A DNA stretch of 64,000 nt from an uncultured Rickettsiales bacterium. GTDB taxonomy: Bacteria > Pseudomonadota > Alphaproteobacteria > Rs-D84. The translations under genes and the position numbers were made by a program. The notes under the pieces were generated by a model. The model worked only from the letters and a program-made list of their open reading frames with translations. It did no database searches and was not told the origin of the DNA. The stretch lies in NCBI GenBank assembly GCA_900546225.1, contig URBZ01000002.1, forward strand, positions 62,001 to 126,000, given 5' to 3'. This document shows, in pieces, positions 32,606 to 41,339 of the stretch (position 1 is its first letter; the number at the start of each line of letters is the position of its first letter).

Positions 32606-34648
32606 ATGTCTGATGCAGAAAACGAAACAAAAATTCAGGTTATTCCAACGCTGACGACCAAATTGGTCGCGGTACAAAAGCGCGGTGGCGAAACTGTCCC
32701 GTTCGATTCCAAAAAGATATTTGATGCAATTAAAAAGGCCGTTGCGGTCACGGGTGAAATATCTGATGCGGACGTGGCAACAATTACCCAAAACGTTTTG
32801 AACACGTTGGACGCCAAGTTCACAGACCGTGTGCCATCGGTTGAACAGATTCAGGAAACCGTGATTCAGGCACTGATGGATGCCAAGGCGTACAAGACCG
32901 CAGAATCATATATCATATATCGCCAGAAACGCAGCGAAATTCGCGATTCATACGTTGATGCCGTAGAGGTGATTGAGGGTTACGTTGGCGGGTCAAACTG
33001 GCGCATCAAGGAAAATGCAAATGTTGGCTATTCCATTGGTGGGTTGATTTTGCGTACCAGTGAACGCGTAACGGCGGAATACTGGCTGAACCTGTATCCA
33101 CGTGAAATTGCAGAGGCCCACAAAAACGCATCTATTCACATTCACGATTTGGGCTGGCTGACGGGTTATTGTGCGGGCTGGTCGTTGCGTGAATTGTTGT
33201 ACGAGGGGTTCAATGGTGTTCCGGGGTATTTGCAATGCGAACCGGCGAAACATATGGCGACCGCGATTTCGCATATGGTGAATTTCTTGGGTACATTACA
33301 GAATGAATTTGCGGGTGCACAGGCATTTTCGTCCGTGGACACGTATCTGGCACCATACGTCAGAATTGATAATCTGACATATGCCGATGTTAAAAACGCA
33401 ATGCAGACGTTGATATTTAACTGTGCTGTGCCATGTCGTTGGGGTACGCAGACACCATTTATCAACTTTACATTCGATTGGACATGTCCAAAGGATTTGC
33501 GTGATCAGCATCCATTTATTGGTAAAAAACAGGTTGATTTTACATATGGTGACCTGCAAAACGAAATGGACACAATCAACAAGGCGTTCTTGGAGGTTAT
33601 GACCGAAGGTGACGCGTTGGGTCGTCCGTTTACGTTCCCAATTCCAACATATAACATTACCGACGATTTCCCATGGGAACACCCAAATGTCAAACCTTTG
33701 TTTGATTTGGCGGCAAAATACGGGATTCCAAATTTCCAGAATTTCTTAAATTCTGACCTGAATCCGACCGACGTGCGTTCTATGTGTTGCCGTCTGCGTT
33801 TGGACGTGCGCGAATTGTTAAAGCGCGGTGGTGGCCTGTTTGGGTCGGCGGAAAAGACCGGTTCAATCGGTGTTGTTACAATCAATTTGGCGCGATTGGG
33901 CTATGTACATCGTGGCGATCGCGACGGGCTGTTCCGTGAACTGAAACGTTTGCTGGACATGGGTCGTGATTCACTGGAAATCAAGCGCAAGATTATTACC
34001 AAGAATATGGAACGCGGACTGTATCCGTTCACACGCCGTTACTTGGGCAACTGGGATCATCACTTTTCAACCATTGGCGTAAATGGTGCGAATGAAATGG
34101 TTCGCAACTTTACAGGCGACCGCGAAAACATCGCAACCCCAATGGGCAAGAAATTGGTTCTGGACGTGATGGATTTCATTCGTGAAAATCTGGCAAATTT
34201 CCAAGAACAAACAGGCAACCTGTATAATTTGGAAGCCACCCCAGCCGAGGGTTGTTCATATCGCTTTGCCAAGACCGATGTGAAAAATTTCCCAGACATC
34301 ATCACGGCGGGTACACATGATGCACCATACTATACCAATTCGACACAGTTGCCGGTGAACTTTACAGATGACCCATTTGTCGCGTTGGAACACCAAGAAG
34401 AATTACAGCGCAAATATACTGGTGGCACGATGTTGCACCTGTATATGGGCGAACCTGTATCCAGTGGCGAAGCCGCCCAGAAAATCGTACGTACAATCTT
34501 TGAAAACTACAAGATTCCGTACATGACATTGACACCGACATTCTCGATTTGCCCGAAACACGGGTATTTGCCGGGGCGTCATGAATTCTGTCCGAAATGC
34601 GACGCAGAAGTTGTCGCAAATCAGAACTGTGAATGTAATCACGAATAA
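32606..34648 (+). CDS. nrdD: Anaerobic (class III) ribonucleoside-triphosphate reductase, catalytic part without glycyl-radical domain
   Basis: 680 residues from ATG 32606 (AGGGACAG upstream). ATP-cone at residues about 10-95 (VQKRGGETVPFDSKKIFDAI). The catalytic barrel contains RSMCCRLRLDVRELLKRGGG, GLFGSAEKTGSIGVVTINLA and NLYNLEATPAEGCSYRFAK. It ends with the zinc-site cysteines FSICPKHGYLPGRHEFCPKC plus an unusual NQNCECNHE tail. In known NrdD the glycyl-radical loop (R-V-x-G-Y-x-R-P) follows directly; here the frame stops first and that loop is encoded by the next gene. The enzyme reduces ribonucleotides anaerobically, activated by NrdG. Confidence 0.93.
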   Translation: MSDAENETKIQVIPTLTTKLVAVQKRGGETVPFDSKKIFDAIKKAVAVTGEISDADVATITQNVLNTLDAKFTDRVPSVEQIQETVIQALMDAKAYKTAESYIIYRQKRSEIRDSYVDAVEVIEGYVGGSNWRIKENANVGYSIGGLILRTSERVTAEYWLNLYPREIAEAHKNASIHIHDLGWLTGYCAGWSLRELLYEGFNGVPGYLQCEPAKHMATAISHMVNFLGTLQNEFAGAQAFSSVDTYLAPYVRIDNLTYADVKNAMQTLIFNCAVPCRWGTQTPFINFTFDWTCPKDLRDQHPFIGKKQVDFTYGDLQNEMDTINKAFLEVMTEGDALGRPFTFPIPTYNITDDFPWEHPNVKPLFDLAAKYGIPNFQNFLNSDLNPTDVRSMCCRLRLDVRELLKRGGGLFGSAEKTGSIGVVTINLARLGYVHRGDRDGLFRELKRLLDMGRDSLEIKRKIITKNMERGLYPFTRRYLGNWDHHFSTIGVNGANEMVRNFTGDRENIATPMGKKLVLDVMDFIRENLANFQEQTGNLYNLEATPAEGCSYRFAKTDVKNFPDIITAGTHDAPYYTNSTQLPVNFTDDPFVALEHQEELQRKYTGGTMLHLYMGEPVSSGEAAQKIVRTIFENYKIPYMTLTPTFSICPKHGYLPGRHEFCPKCDAEVVANQNCECNHE

Positions 34649-34680
34649 ACACGCATTGCACAAATAAAAGGAGGAAAATT

Positions 34681-34866
34681 ATGCAGGCAGCCAGCAATCA
34701 GAGAACACAATGTGAAGTTTTCTCACGTTCTATGGGATTCATCAGACCAGTGTCCAATTTCAATATTGGTAAATACTCTGAATTTTGCGAAAGAAAAACG
34801 TTCACAGAGGCAAACAGTTTGACCACCGGTGCGCGTCACAGTGAATTGTTAAAGAAGGCCGCATAA
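34681..34866 (+). CDS. Separate glycyl-radical domain of anaerobic ribonucleotide reductase
   Basis: 61 residues: MQAASNQRTQCEVFSRSMGF then IRPVSNFNIGKYSEFCERKTF. This is the C-terminal glycyl-radical segment of class III NrdD (canonical R-V-x-G-Y-x-R-P...NxGKxxEFxxRK), with Gly19 as the expected radical site. It has its own perfect AAAGGAGG Shine-Dalgarno and lies 32 bp after the nrdD stop in another frame, followed 4 bp later by nrdG. So the split is not a simple point frameshift. It probably docks on the truncated NrdD, like GrcA (YfiD) does on pyruvate formate-lyase. The 20-residue tail is not seen in standard NrdD. Confidence 0.85.
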   Translation: MQAASNQRTQCEVFSRSMGFIRPVSNFNIGKYSEFCERKTFTEANSLTTGARHSELLKKAA

Positions 34867-34870
34867 TAAA

Positions 34871-35572
34871 ATGTCTGACATTCAAATTGGGGGTTTGGTA
34901 TCGTTTACAACAATCGATTACCCAGGGAAACTGGCCGCGGTGCTGTTCCTGCGTGGGTGTCCGTTGCGATGCGTGTACTGTTCAAATCCCCATTTGTTGA
35001 ATGTTGGCGATGGCGAATACGACCCAGACAAAGTTTTTGATTGGTTACGTAATCGCGTCGGTAAATTAGAAGCCGTCGTCTTTTCCGGCGGCGAGGCATT
35101 GATGCAGGGGGACGCGGCGATTGATTATATGCGACGTGTTCGCGATTTGGGTTTCAAAATCGGCCTGCATACAAATGGATTTTACCCCGAAAATTTGGCA
35201 CGCGCCGCCGATACAGTTGACTGGATCGGGTTGGATTATAAAACCACGCGTGATAAATATGGTGCGCTGTCGGGTCAAAATATTGCCCACGACCGCATGA
35301 TTCACAGTTTGGACATATGGCAGGCGACCGGCAAGGATTATGAGGTTCGCATTACATGTGATCCACGATTTGTTTCAAAACTGGATTTAATGGAAATCAC
35401 CCGCGACTTGCACAATCGTGGTGTTCCAAAAATCGCAATTCAAAAATACATTCCACATTTCGAAGATAACGAACACGGCACAACCCCTGCCCAGCGCAAT
35501 CAGTTCTTTGATGATGCGAATTTGCGCGACGTGATAAATGGAATGTTTACGTCTGTTATTTGGCGGGAATAA
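34871..35572 (+). CDS. nrdG: Anaerobic ribonucleotide reductase activating protein NrdG
   Basis: 233 residues. Radical-SAM cluster motif CPLRCVYCSN (C-x3-C-x2-C) near residue 30 after FTTIDYPGKLAAVLFLRGC. SAM-binding VVFSGGEALMQ, then GLHTNGFYPENL and DWIGLDYKTTRDKYG. The enzyme generates the glycyl radical using a 4Fe-4S cluster and SAM. It lies in the nrdD operon, 4 bp after the small glycyl-radical gene. The 3' end overlaps the convergent ogt gene by 17 bp. Confidence 0.93.
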   Translation: MSDIQIGGLVSFTTIDYPGKLAAVLFLRGCPLRCVYCSNPHLLNVGDGEYDPDKVFDWLRNRVGKLEAVVFSGGEALMQGDAAIDYMRRVRDLGFKIGLHTNGFYPENLARAADTVDWIGLDYKTTRDKYGALSGQNIAHDRMIHSLDIWQATGKDYEVRITCDPRFVSKLDLMEITRDLHNRGVPKIAIQKYIPHFEDNEHGTTPAQRNQFFDDANLRDVINGMFTSVIWRE

Positions 35573-36038
35573 CGCCCTGCTCCCCGTTCAATAATTTTTC
35601 CTTGGTTGCAATGCCACCGGCATAGCCCGTCATTGCACCGTGCGCGCCAACAACGCGATGGCATGGGACAATAATTGAAATCGGGTTGCGACCGACCGCA
35701 CCGCCAACCGCCCGCGAGGACGCGCAACCGATGCGACGGGCGATATCAGAATACGACGCACGCGCACCATATGGTATTTCACGCAATGTGCGCCACACCG
35801 CGCACTGAAATGCCGTGCCGCGCGGTGATAATTCAAAATCAACGGCTGGGCGGCCGCCCGCAAAATATTCGTCCAGCCAACGCGACACGCGGCGCAATAT
35901 TGCATTATCGCCAAATGGAATACCCGACACATCGCCGTGATGACGTTGCCCCGCAATCCACAGGCCAACCAGCGCATTGTCAGATGCGACCAATGTCAAT
36001 TTACCGATTGGCGATGCGTATTCTGATTTAATCAACAT
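35556..36038 (-). CDS. ogt: Methylated-DNA--protein-cysteine methyltransferase
   Basis: 160 residues. Active-site PCHRVV within SIIVPCHRVVGAHGAMTGYAGG, preceded by the DNA-binding helix GTAFQCAVWRTLREIPYGAR. N-terminus MLIKSEYASPIGKLTLVAS is Ogt-like, with no Ada domain. It transfers O6-alkyl groups from guanine to its own cysteine. Only 3 bp separate its start from the stop of the LysR-type gene. Confidence 0.93.
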   Translation of the reverse strand: MLIKSEYASPIGKLTLVASDNALVGLWIAGQRHHGDVSGIPFGDNAILRRVSRWLDEYFAGGRPAVDFELSPRGTAFQCAVWRTLREIPYGARASYSDIARRIGCASSRAVGGAVGRNPISIIVPCHRVVGAHGAMTGYAGGIATKEKLLNGEQGVIPAK

Positions 36039-36041
36039 AAT

Positions 36042-36941
36042 TTAACATACCCGTTCCACAGGTATATTATGTTTTTTACAGAAATCGTCAAGGAATCTGA
36101 TAAACGCCCGAATTTTTGGTGAATTAATCAGTTTCGGACTGCACGCGGCAATCATGCGGTGCTCGTATTCAAAATCTATGTTCGGTACACGTATCAGTTT
36201 TGGTGGCTGTTGCACCATCCATGCCGGCAATAATCCAATACCGTCGCCATCACGTATCAGACGAAAAACCAAACCAACAGAATCCGTTGTCGTATTCAGT
36301 TTACGTGCACGCTTTGCAATGAAAGAACATTCGGGTATATTCAAATATGACTGGTACATACACAGGTCAAAATTTTCCAACATATCGTCTATATCGCGTG
36401 GCACACCATGCGTGTCCAGATATTCCTGTGTGGTAAAGAAATACGCGGGTGTGCACAAACGAAACAATGTACGCCCAGGTATTTGATAGTTGGATTTTGC
36501 ATCAACCACCGCCACCTCTATATTTGACAAGTTCTGTTGTCGATTGGTCAATAAATCCAAACGAATTTTTGGATACAACGCATAGAATCGTGATAATTCG
36601 CGCAAGATATAACTGCCAACCAAACCTTCGGCAACCATGACAGAAATATAACCTGTCAGTTCTTCTTCGGGGGTAACCTGTTCTATTTTATCCAATGTGC
36701 TGCATATTGTTTCAATCGCAGAATAAATTTCTGAGGTCGCATTGGTTGGCAAACTGCCCGCGGGGGTGCGCTGTAACAATGTTGCATTCAGGCGCGTTTC
36801 CAAATCAGAAATCAGTTTGGACATGTTCGAATGTTTGATACCGTTTTTATTCGCGGCAATTTGAATTTGGCCTGTATCGATGACTTCTTTTAACGCTAAC
36901 AGTTCTTTCAACAGGGTCACTCTGGTCTTGATGGTAGCCAT
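36042..36941 (-). CDS. LysR-type transcriptional regulator
   Basis: 299 residues. N-terminal winged helix at residues about 10-65: LKEVIDTGQIQIAANKNGIK, HSNMSKLISDLETRLNATLL, LQRTPAGSLPTNATSEIY. The rest is a periplasmic-binding-like effector domain (ELTGYISVMVAEGLVGSYIL, RDGDGIGLLPAWMV). LysR regulators usually control a neighbouring gene; ogt lies 3 bp downstream in the same direction, so the two may form one transcript. The effector is unknown. The upstream 36942-37070 is very AT-rich and probably holds its promoter. Confidence 0.8.
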   Translation of the reverse strand: MATIKTRVTLLKELLALKEVIDTGQIQIAANKNGIKHSNMSKLISDLETRLNATLLQRTPAGSLPTNATSEIYSAIETICSTLDKIEQVTPEEELTGYISVMVAEGLVGSYILRELSRFYALYPKIRLDLLTNRQQNLSNIEVAVVDAKSNYQIPGRTLFRLCTPAYFFTTQEYLDTHGVPRDIDDMLENFDLCMYQSYLNIPECSFIAKRARKLNTTTDSVGLVFRLIRDGDGIGLLPAWMVQQPPKLIRVPNIDFEYEHRMIAACSPKLINSPKIRAFIRFLDDFCKKHNIPVERVC

Positions 36942-37071
36942 CGCTATACCTTTTGATTAAAGAATAAAAAAATAACAAAAACACGTGAATATAATTGTTT
37001 ATTCTCATTATACACGATTATTTAACCTAAAAACAGCATAAAAGACAGATTTTTGAAATTTTTTTATAAAT

Positions 37072-37110
37072 ACATAATACCGCATGCACAAACATGCGGT
37101 ATTATTTTTA
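37072..37110 (-). terminator. Terminator after small HTH gene
   Basis: ATACCGCATG-cacaaa-CATGCGGTAT, 10-bp perfect stem with A/T runs on both sides. Confidence 0.85.
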
Positions 37111-37114
37111 TATT

Positions 37115-37357
37115 TTACAATTCGTTTTGTTTGTTTGCAAAGTATTTGGTGAAATTACTGACGCTTTCGCCGGTCGCCGCCAAGATTTTTGCAATACTGC
37201 CAGTTGATGGCCAACGTGGCTGGCCATATTTTGACCAACGTTTACTTTTGTTAAAAATTGTTGGATCCAAACCGCTGCGACGCGCCAAGCCAGAACAGGA
37301 CATTTTGTGCGCACTGGCAAAGCAATCGATTGCGTACCATACATCACTGTGTGTCAT
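37115..37357 (-). CDS. Small HTH regulator, paralogue of the 764-1009 gene
   Basis: 80 residues, MTHSDVWYAIDCFASAHKMS followed by CSGLARRSGLDPTIFNKSKRW and GQPRWPSTGSIAKILAATGE. About two thirds of positions match the other copy, including the HTH and the GQPRWPST segment. It also lacks the S24 peptidase domain. AAAGGTG precedes the ATG. Flanked by its own terminator and a 300-bp upstream region with two perfect palindromes. A second locus of the same truncated repressor type suggests a dedicated family in this genome. Confidence 0.7.
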   Translation of the reverse strand: MTHSDVWYAIDCFASAHKMSCSGLARRSGLDPTIFNKSKRWSKYGQPRWPSTGSIAKILAATGESVSNFTKYFANKQNEL

Positions 37358-37658
37358 TTATTTTTTCACCTTTGTCTGTTTGTTGTTTTGTCTATATTCA
37401 CAATATAACCCCAGTGGGGATTTTTCCGGCTATACTCTTTTTATATGTGACCGTGTATAAATCGGAGCAGGCAGCAAAAACCGCAGAAATCTGGGAAAAA
37501 ACTTACAATAAAGGGAAAATGCAACGATTTTTTTCTTAGCACAAATTTTTTTATTGTGACATATGTCCTGCGCTTCTAAGACAAATGTCTTGTGGTTATT
37601 TATTATCAACCGATTCGTTTGAGAAACAAAAAACGGGGCGATGCCCCGTTTGGTATTT
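37358..37658. other. Intergenic region with two perfect palindromes and glyS terminator
   Basis: About 300 bp without a gene. GACATATGTC (37558-37567) and AAGACA-aa-TGTCTT (37578-37591) are perfect inverted repeats 10 bp apart, possible operators. AAACGGGGC-gat-GCCCCGTTT at 37632-37651 is the glyS terminator on the minus strand. Confidence 0.5.
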
Positions 37659-39020
37659 TTAAGCATTTATGATTTCGGTCACTCGACGCGGTACGTCTGC
37701 AATGGCGACGCGTTCCTGACTCATATCATCACGATGACGCAATGTTACAGTACCGTCTTCCAGCGTCTGGTGGTCAACCGTTATGCAAACTGGTGTACCG
37801 ATTTCATCGTGACGACGATAGTTTTTACCGATGTTACCGGAATTTTCCAGCTCAATACGGCCGATATGCAGCGCACGCAATGCATTTTCAATATCGTTTG
37901 CGGCCTGAACCAATTCGGGTACATTACGCGCCAATGGAATAACCGCCGCCTTGACCGGTGCAAGTTTTGGTTTCAATTTCAAAACCGTGCGGGTCTTGCC
38001 ATCTGGCAATGTTTCTTCGGTATATGCCTCTATCATAACTGCCAACATTGCGCGGTTCACGCCCATTGCGGTTTCAATGACGAATGGAATAAAACTTTCG
38101 CCCGTCTGGGGATCAGAATACGCCAATTTAACCGTACTGTCGTGATTTTCCATGACATGCGCAGAAATATGAAATTCATTTTGCGCCTTGGTATGCGAAC
38201 CCAAATCAAAGTCCTGACGGTTGTGAACACCTTCGACCTCGTCAAAGCCATCTGGGAATGCGTATTCGATGTCACCCGCGGCCTTGGCATAATGGGCCAA
38301 TTTTTCGTGTGGTGTGAAACGCAATTTGTCCGCAGGAATGCCCAGCACATTTACCCACCATGCCATACGCGTCTTCTTCCATTCTTCGAAATATTTCGCA
38401 TCATCGGCAGGATTGATAAAATACTGCATTTCCGCCTGTTCAAATTCGCGCATACGGAATACAAATCCACGTGGGGAAATTTCGTTACGGAATGCCTTGC
38501 CAATTTGGGCAATACCAAACGGCAATTTATGTGGGCACGCGTCCAAAACGTTTTTGAAATTCACATATGTTGTGGTCGCTGTTTCTGGGCGCAGGTACGC
38601 GTTGATTGCACCATCGGCGGTTGCACCAATGGACAGCCCCATCATCAACTGGTACGCGCGTGGGTCGGTTAAATCCGTGCTGCCACAATTATCACACTTG
38701 GTTGGATCTTTCATTTTATCCTGACGCATGCGCGCGCCACATTTTTTGCATTCAACCAATGGATCAGAAAAACTGCCCTCGTGCCCTGAATATTTCCACA
38801 TCAGTCGGTTGGAAATCAACGCCGCATCCAGCCCTTCGATATCATTACGGGAATAAATCATGGCGTTCCACCATGCGTTCTTAATATTCTTCATCAATTC
38901 AACACCGTATGGGCCGTAATCGTATGCGCCACCCAAACCGCCATAGATTTCAGAACCTGTGAAAATAAAACCGCGCCGCTTGCACAATGCGACGATATCA
39001 TTTACTGATTTTGCTGGCAT
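37659..39020 (-). CDS. glyS: Glycyl-tRNA synthetase, single-chain (alpha2) type
   Basis: 453 residues. Class II core: FTGSEIYGGLGGAYDYGPYG at the N-terminus and motif 2 GIAQIGKAFRNEISPRGFVFRMREF. The motif 3 region is FVIETAMGVNRAMLAVM. A zinc-finger-like C-x2-C...C-x2-C sits at CKKCGARM...CDNCGS. A C-terminal anticodon-binding domain follows (LAPVKAAVIPLARNVPELVQ). This is the homodimeric type of archaea, eukaryotes and some bacteria; most alphaproteobacteria use the unrelated GlyQ/GlyS alpha2-beta2 enzyme, so acquisition by transfer is possible. Confidence 0.95.
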   Translation of the reverse strand: MPAKSVNDIVALCKRRGFIFTGSEIYGGLGGAYDYGPYGVELMKNIKNAWWNAMIYSRNDIEGLDAALISNRLMWKYSGHEGSFSDPLVECKKCGARMRQDKMKDPTKCDNCGSTDLTDPRAYQLMMGLSIGATADGAINAYLRPETATTTYVNFKNVLDACPHKLPFGIAQIGKAFRNEISPRGFVFRMREFEQAEMQYFINPADDAKYFEEWKKTRMAWWVNVLGIPADKLRFTPHEKLAHYAKAAGDIEYAFPDGFDEVEGVHNRQDFDLGSHTKAQNEFHISAHVMENHDSTVKLAYSDPQTGESFIPFVIETAMGVNRAMLAVMIEAYTEETLPDGKTRTVLKLKPKLAPVKAAVIPLARNVPELVQAANDIENALRALHIGRIELENSGNIGKNYRRHDEIGTPVCITVDHQTLEDGTVTLRHRDDMSQERVAIADVPRRVTEIINA

Positions 39021-39077
39021 TTTAATCCTCTATTTTTAACGCACCAATTATTATACTGTTTTTGCGTATTTGCAACA

Positions 39078-39107
39078 AAAAGAAACGGGGCGTTTGCCCC
39101 GCTTTAT
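39078..39107 (-). terminator. Terminator of ferredoxin gene
   Basis: GCGGGGC-aaac-GCCCCGTTTC hairpin on the minus strand with a T-rich tail. Confidence 0.75.
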
Positions 39108-39120
39108 TACCAATGCATAC

Positions 39121-39303
39121 TTACTGTACATCGGGGGCAATCGCCGCAACCGGACACACCGCCGCACATGTACCGCACGAAATGCACTTTGCTGGGTCAA
39201 TCGCACACTTGCCATCAGATGTGGTCGCAATCGCACATACAGGACATGCGCCCATACATGTGTGACAGCCGATGCATTTAGATGGGTCAATTTTATACGC
39301 CAT
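39121..39303 (-). CDS. 2[4Fe-4S] ferredoxin
   Basis: 60 residues with two C-x2-C-x2-C-x3-C-P clusters: CIGCHTCMGACPV and CISCGTCAAVCPV. This is a clostridial-type ferredoxin, a low-potential electron carrier expected in anaerobic metabolism. AAAGGAAAG precedes the ATG. It could serve as reductant for NrdG or other radical-SAM enzymes, but no direct operon link is seen. Confidence 0.93.
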   Translation of the reverse strand: MAYKIDPSKCIGCHTCMGACPVCAIATTSDGKCAIDPAKCISCGTCAAVCPVAAIAPDVQ

Positions 39304-39328
39304 TTTTTCTTTCCTTTTTTGGTTTTAC

Positions 39329-40060
39329 TTAGTCGCGGTTAAACAAACTCAGCAAATACTGGAACATCGCAATGAACGAGATGTACAGGTGCAACGCGCC
39401 CAATACCGCCAACTGGTTTTTCTGGTGTTCATCACCGCCCATTGCATTGTATGCATATTTCAAATTCTGCATATCATACGCGGTGAACAGTGCGAATACC
39501 AATACGCCAATCAGGCATACGACTGTGCCAAATGTACCGCCGATAATCGCCGGCCAAATGAATGACGCCAATCCGACCAAGATTAAACCAATCATGCCCA
39601 TGGTCAAGAATACACCCAAGAATGACAGGTTCTTGATGGTCTTGTAACCGAACAACGCCATGCACGCGAACATAACCGCCGCCAGTACAAACGCCGCGAT
39701 AATTGTAATCGGGTTGTTATACAATGCGAACAGCAACAAAGGTGTCATCACGATACCCAATGTCGCGGCATAGACGAACAGAATTGCCGCCGCGCGCGCC
39801 GGTGACATTGAAAATGCACGTGCCTGTGCCCATAAGGACAACCCCAATCCACCGAACATCAAAATGTAATACAGTGGTGACATGCCTGTTTCGGTGAACA
39901 TCATGCCAATCAGTGGCGTTACCATCGTGATAAACGACGCCAATGCCGTTACGCCAATCGCAGCAAACATCAGTGCGAATACGCGTTTCAGGTACAATCC
40001 CATGCCGTTATTGTGTGCGGCGGCGGGCGACACCTGGTTCAATGATTTCTTTGCAATCAT
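39329..40060 (-). CDS. Bax inhibitor-1 / YccA-family membrane protein
   Basis: 243 residues from ATG 40060 (AAGGAG upstream). Seven hydrophobic segments, e.g. RVFALMFAAIGVTALASFI, ATLGIVMTPLLLFALY, FLTMGMIGLILVGLASFIW. The BI-1 signature includes FALFTAYDMQNLKYAYN with the conserved aspartate, and a C-terminal GALHLYISFIAMFQYLLSL. Bacterial members (YbhL, YccA) are inner-membrane proteins that may leak calcium or restrain FtsH. Divergent from lgt. Confidence 0.9.
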   Translation of the reverse strand: MIAKKSLNQVSPAAAHNNGMGLYLKRVFALMFAAIGVTALASFITMVTPLIGMMFTETGMSPLYYILMFGGLGLSLWAQARAFSMSPARAAAILFVYAATLGIVMTPLLLFALYNNPITIIAAFVLAAVMFACMALFGYKTIKNLSFLGVFLTMGMIGLILVGLASFIWPAIIGGTFGTVVCLIGVLVFALFTAYDMQNLKYAYNAMGGDEHQKNQLAVLGALHLYISFIAMFQYLLSLFNRD

Positions 40061-40124
40061 AACTTTCTCCTTGTTATTCACCGAATATATAATACAATGC
40101 CCCCGTAATTTCAAGGGATTTAAG

Positions 40125-40979
40125 ATGGCAATAACAGTCAACCCAATTTCACCTGTTGCGTTTTCTGTCCTGGGCGTGGACATTCGTTGGTACGCGTTGG
40201 CGTATATTGCCGGATTCATTGCGGGGTACTATTTGTTCCGCCACCTGATGCGGCGCAGTGACAGCCAGATTAAATTAAACAAGACCCAAATGGACGACCT
40301 GTTGACCGCCGTGATTTTGGGCGTGATTCTTGGGGGACGTTTGGGATACGTGTTGTTCTATAACCTGCCCTATTTTCTGGCGCACCCGTTACAGATATTT
40401 ATGGTGTGGAATGGCGGTATGAGTTTCCATGGCGGGCTGATTGGTGTAATCGTGGCGACATTTTTCTATGCACACAAATTGCATCGCGCATCAAACAGTG
40501 GCATCACGGGTGGCACAGTGAATATCGCGCTGCGCATACTGGACTTGCTGGCCGTGGTGACACCGATTGGATTCTTTTTCGGGCGCATTGCAAACTTTAT
40601 AAATATGGAGGTTATGGGTCGTCCAACCGACATGCCATGGGGCGTTGTGTTTAACGGCTACACCCAAATCCCATTGCACCCCAGCCCATTGTACGAGGCC
40701 ACCGCCGAAGGCATTGTCTTGTTCACGTTTATGTATTGTATGTATCGTTTCACGGGACTGCGCCGGCACGCGGGCGCGATTGGCGGGGTGCTGGGTATGG
40801 CATATGCCACCGCGCGTATATTCTGTGAACAGTTCCGTATGCCGGACGCACAAATCGGATTTTTAACAAATTGGGGGCTGACCATGGGCCAGTTGCTGTC
40901 GGCGATAATGTTTGCCGCCGGCGCGACGCTGTTTGCCTGTGCGATGCGGGGGGACAAAACCAAAGGACAAATCAAATGA
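40125..40979 (+). CDS. lgt: Prolipoprotein diacylglyceryl transferase
   Basis: 284 residues from ATG 40125 (AAGGGA upstream). Multi-pass membrane protein. Signature FGRIANFINMEVMGRPTDMP fits the Lgt motif GR-x-x-NF-x-N-x-E-x2-G. The conserved HGGLIGV and catalytic-region YALAYIAGFIAGYY are present, as is the C-terminal HPSPLYEATAEG. Lgt attaches diacylglycerol to the lipobox cysteine of prolipoproteins, fitting the many lipoproteins in this window. The stop overlaps the next start as ATGA. Confidence 0.95.
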   Translation: MAITVNPISPVAFSVLGVDIRWYALAYIAGFIAGYYLFRHLMRRSDSQIKLNKTQMDDLLTAVILGVILGGRLGYVLFYNLPYFLAHPLQIFMVWNGGMSFHGGLIGVIVATFFYAHKLHRASNSGITGGTVNIALRILDLLAVVTPIGFFFGRIANFINMEVMGRPTDMPWGVVFNGYTQIPLHPSPLYEATAEGIVLFTFMYCMYRFTGLRRHAGAIGGVLGMAYATARIFCEQFRMPDAQIGFLTNWGLTMGQLLSAIMFAAGATLFACAMRGDKTKGQIK

Positions 40980-41242
40980 TTCTGGATTACAAGTTGCCCG
41001 ATGTCTTGGTTGCGAACCTGACCGACACTGGCGCGTGTGATAAATGTTGCTTTAACGGATTCTTTCCGGCGTGTTTCAAATTACAATGCGAAGCACCCAA
41101 TGGCAAGGTTGTGCACTGGACACTGGCACATGATTGTAACCCATTTTATATACCCGACCTGTGGCGCGAATACGCACGCACAGCCCCAAATTACACAAAA
41201 ATGTGCACAGCCAAAATTGCACAGGCGCAAAAAACAAAATAA
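40976..41242 (+). CDS. Small cysteine-rich protein coupled to lgt
   Basis: 88 residues. Five cysteines cluster in GACDKCCFNGFFPACFKLQC, with two more in HDCNPFY and KMCTAK; a metal-binding or redox role is possible. No signal peptide. It starts inside the lgt stop (ATGA), so translation is coupled. Alphaproteobacterial lgt is often followed by a COG1565 methyltransferase gene; this is something else. Function unknown. Confidence 0.6.
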   Translation: MILDYKLPDVLVANLTDTGACDKCCFNGFFPACFKLQCEAPNGKVVHWTLAHDCNPFYIPDLWREYARTAPNYTKMCTAKIAQAQKTK

Positions 41243-41339
41243 GACAGCAGTTGCATATCCCGTCGCGCGTTCTGGAATCGTGACGGGTTCTTTTTCTTGA
41301 ATTTATCTGGTAAATGTGTCAACATATACACCAGAATCA

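Noticed and set aside
34649..34680. Simple frameshift or stop mutation separating NrdD from its glycyl-radical tail
   Set aside because: The small gene has a full Shine-Dalgarno and start, the gap has no coding similarity to NrdD, and one indel would not restore a continuous family-like sequence.
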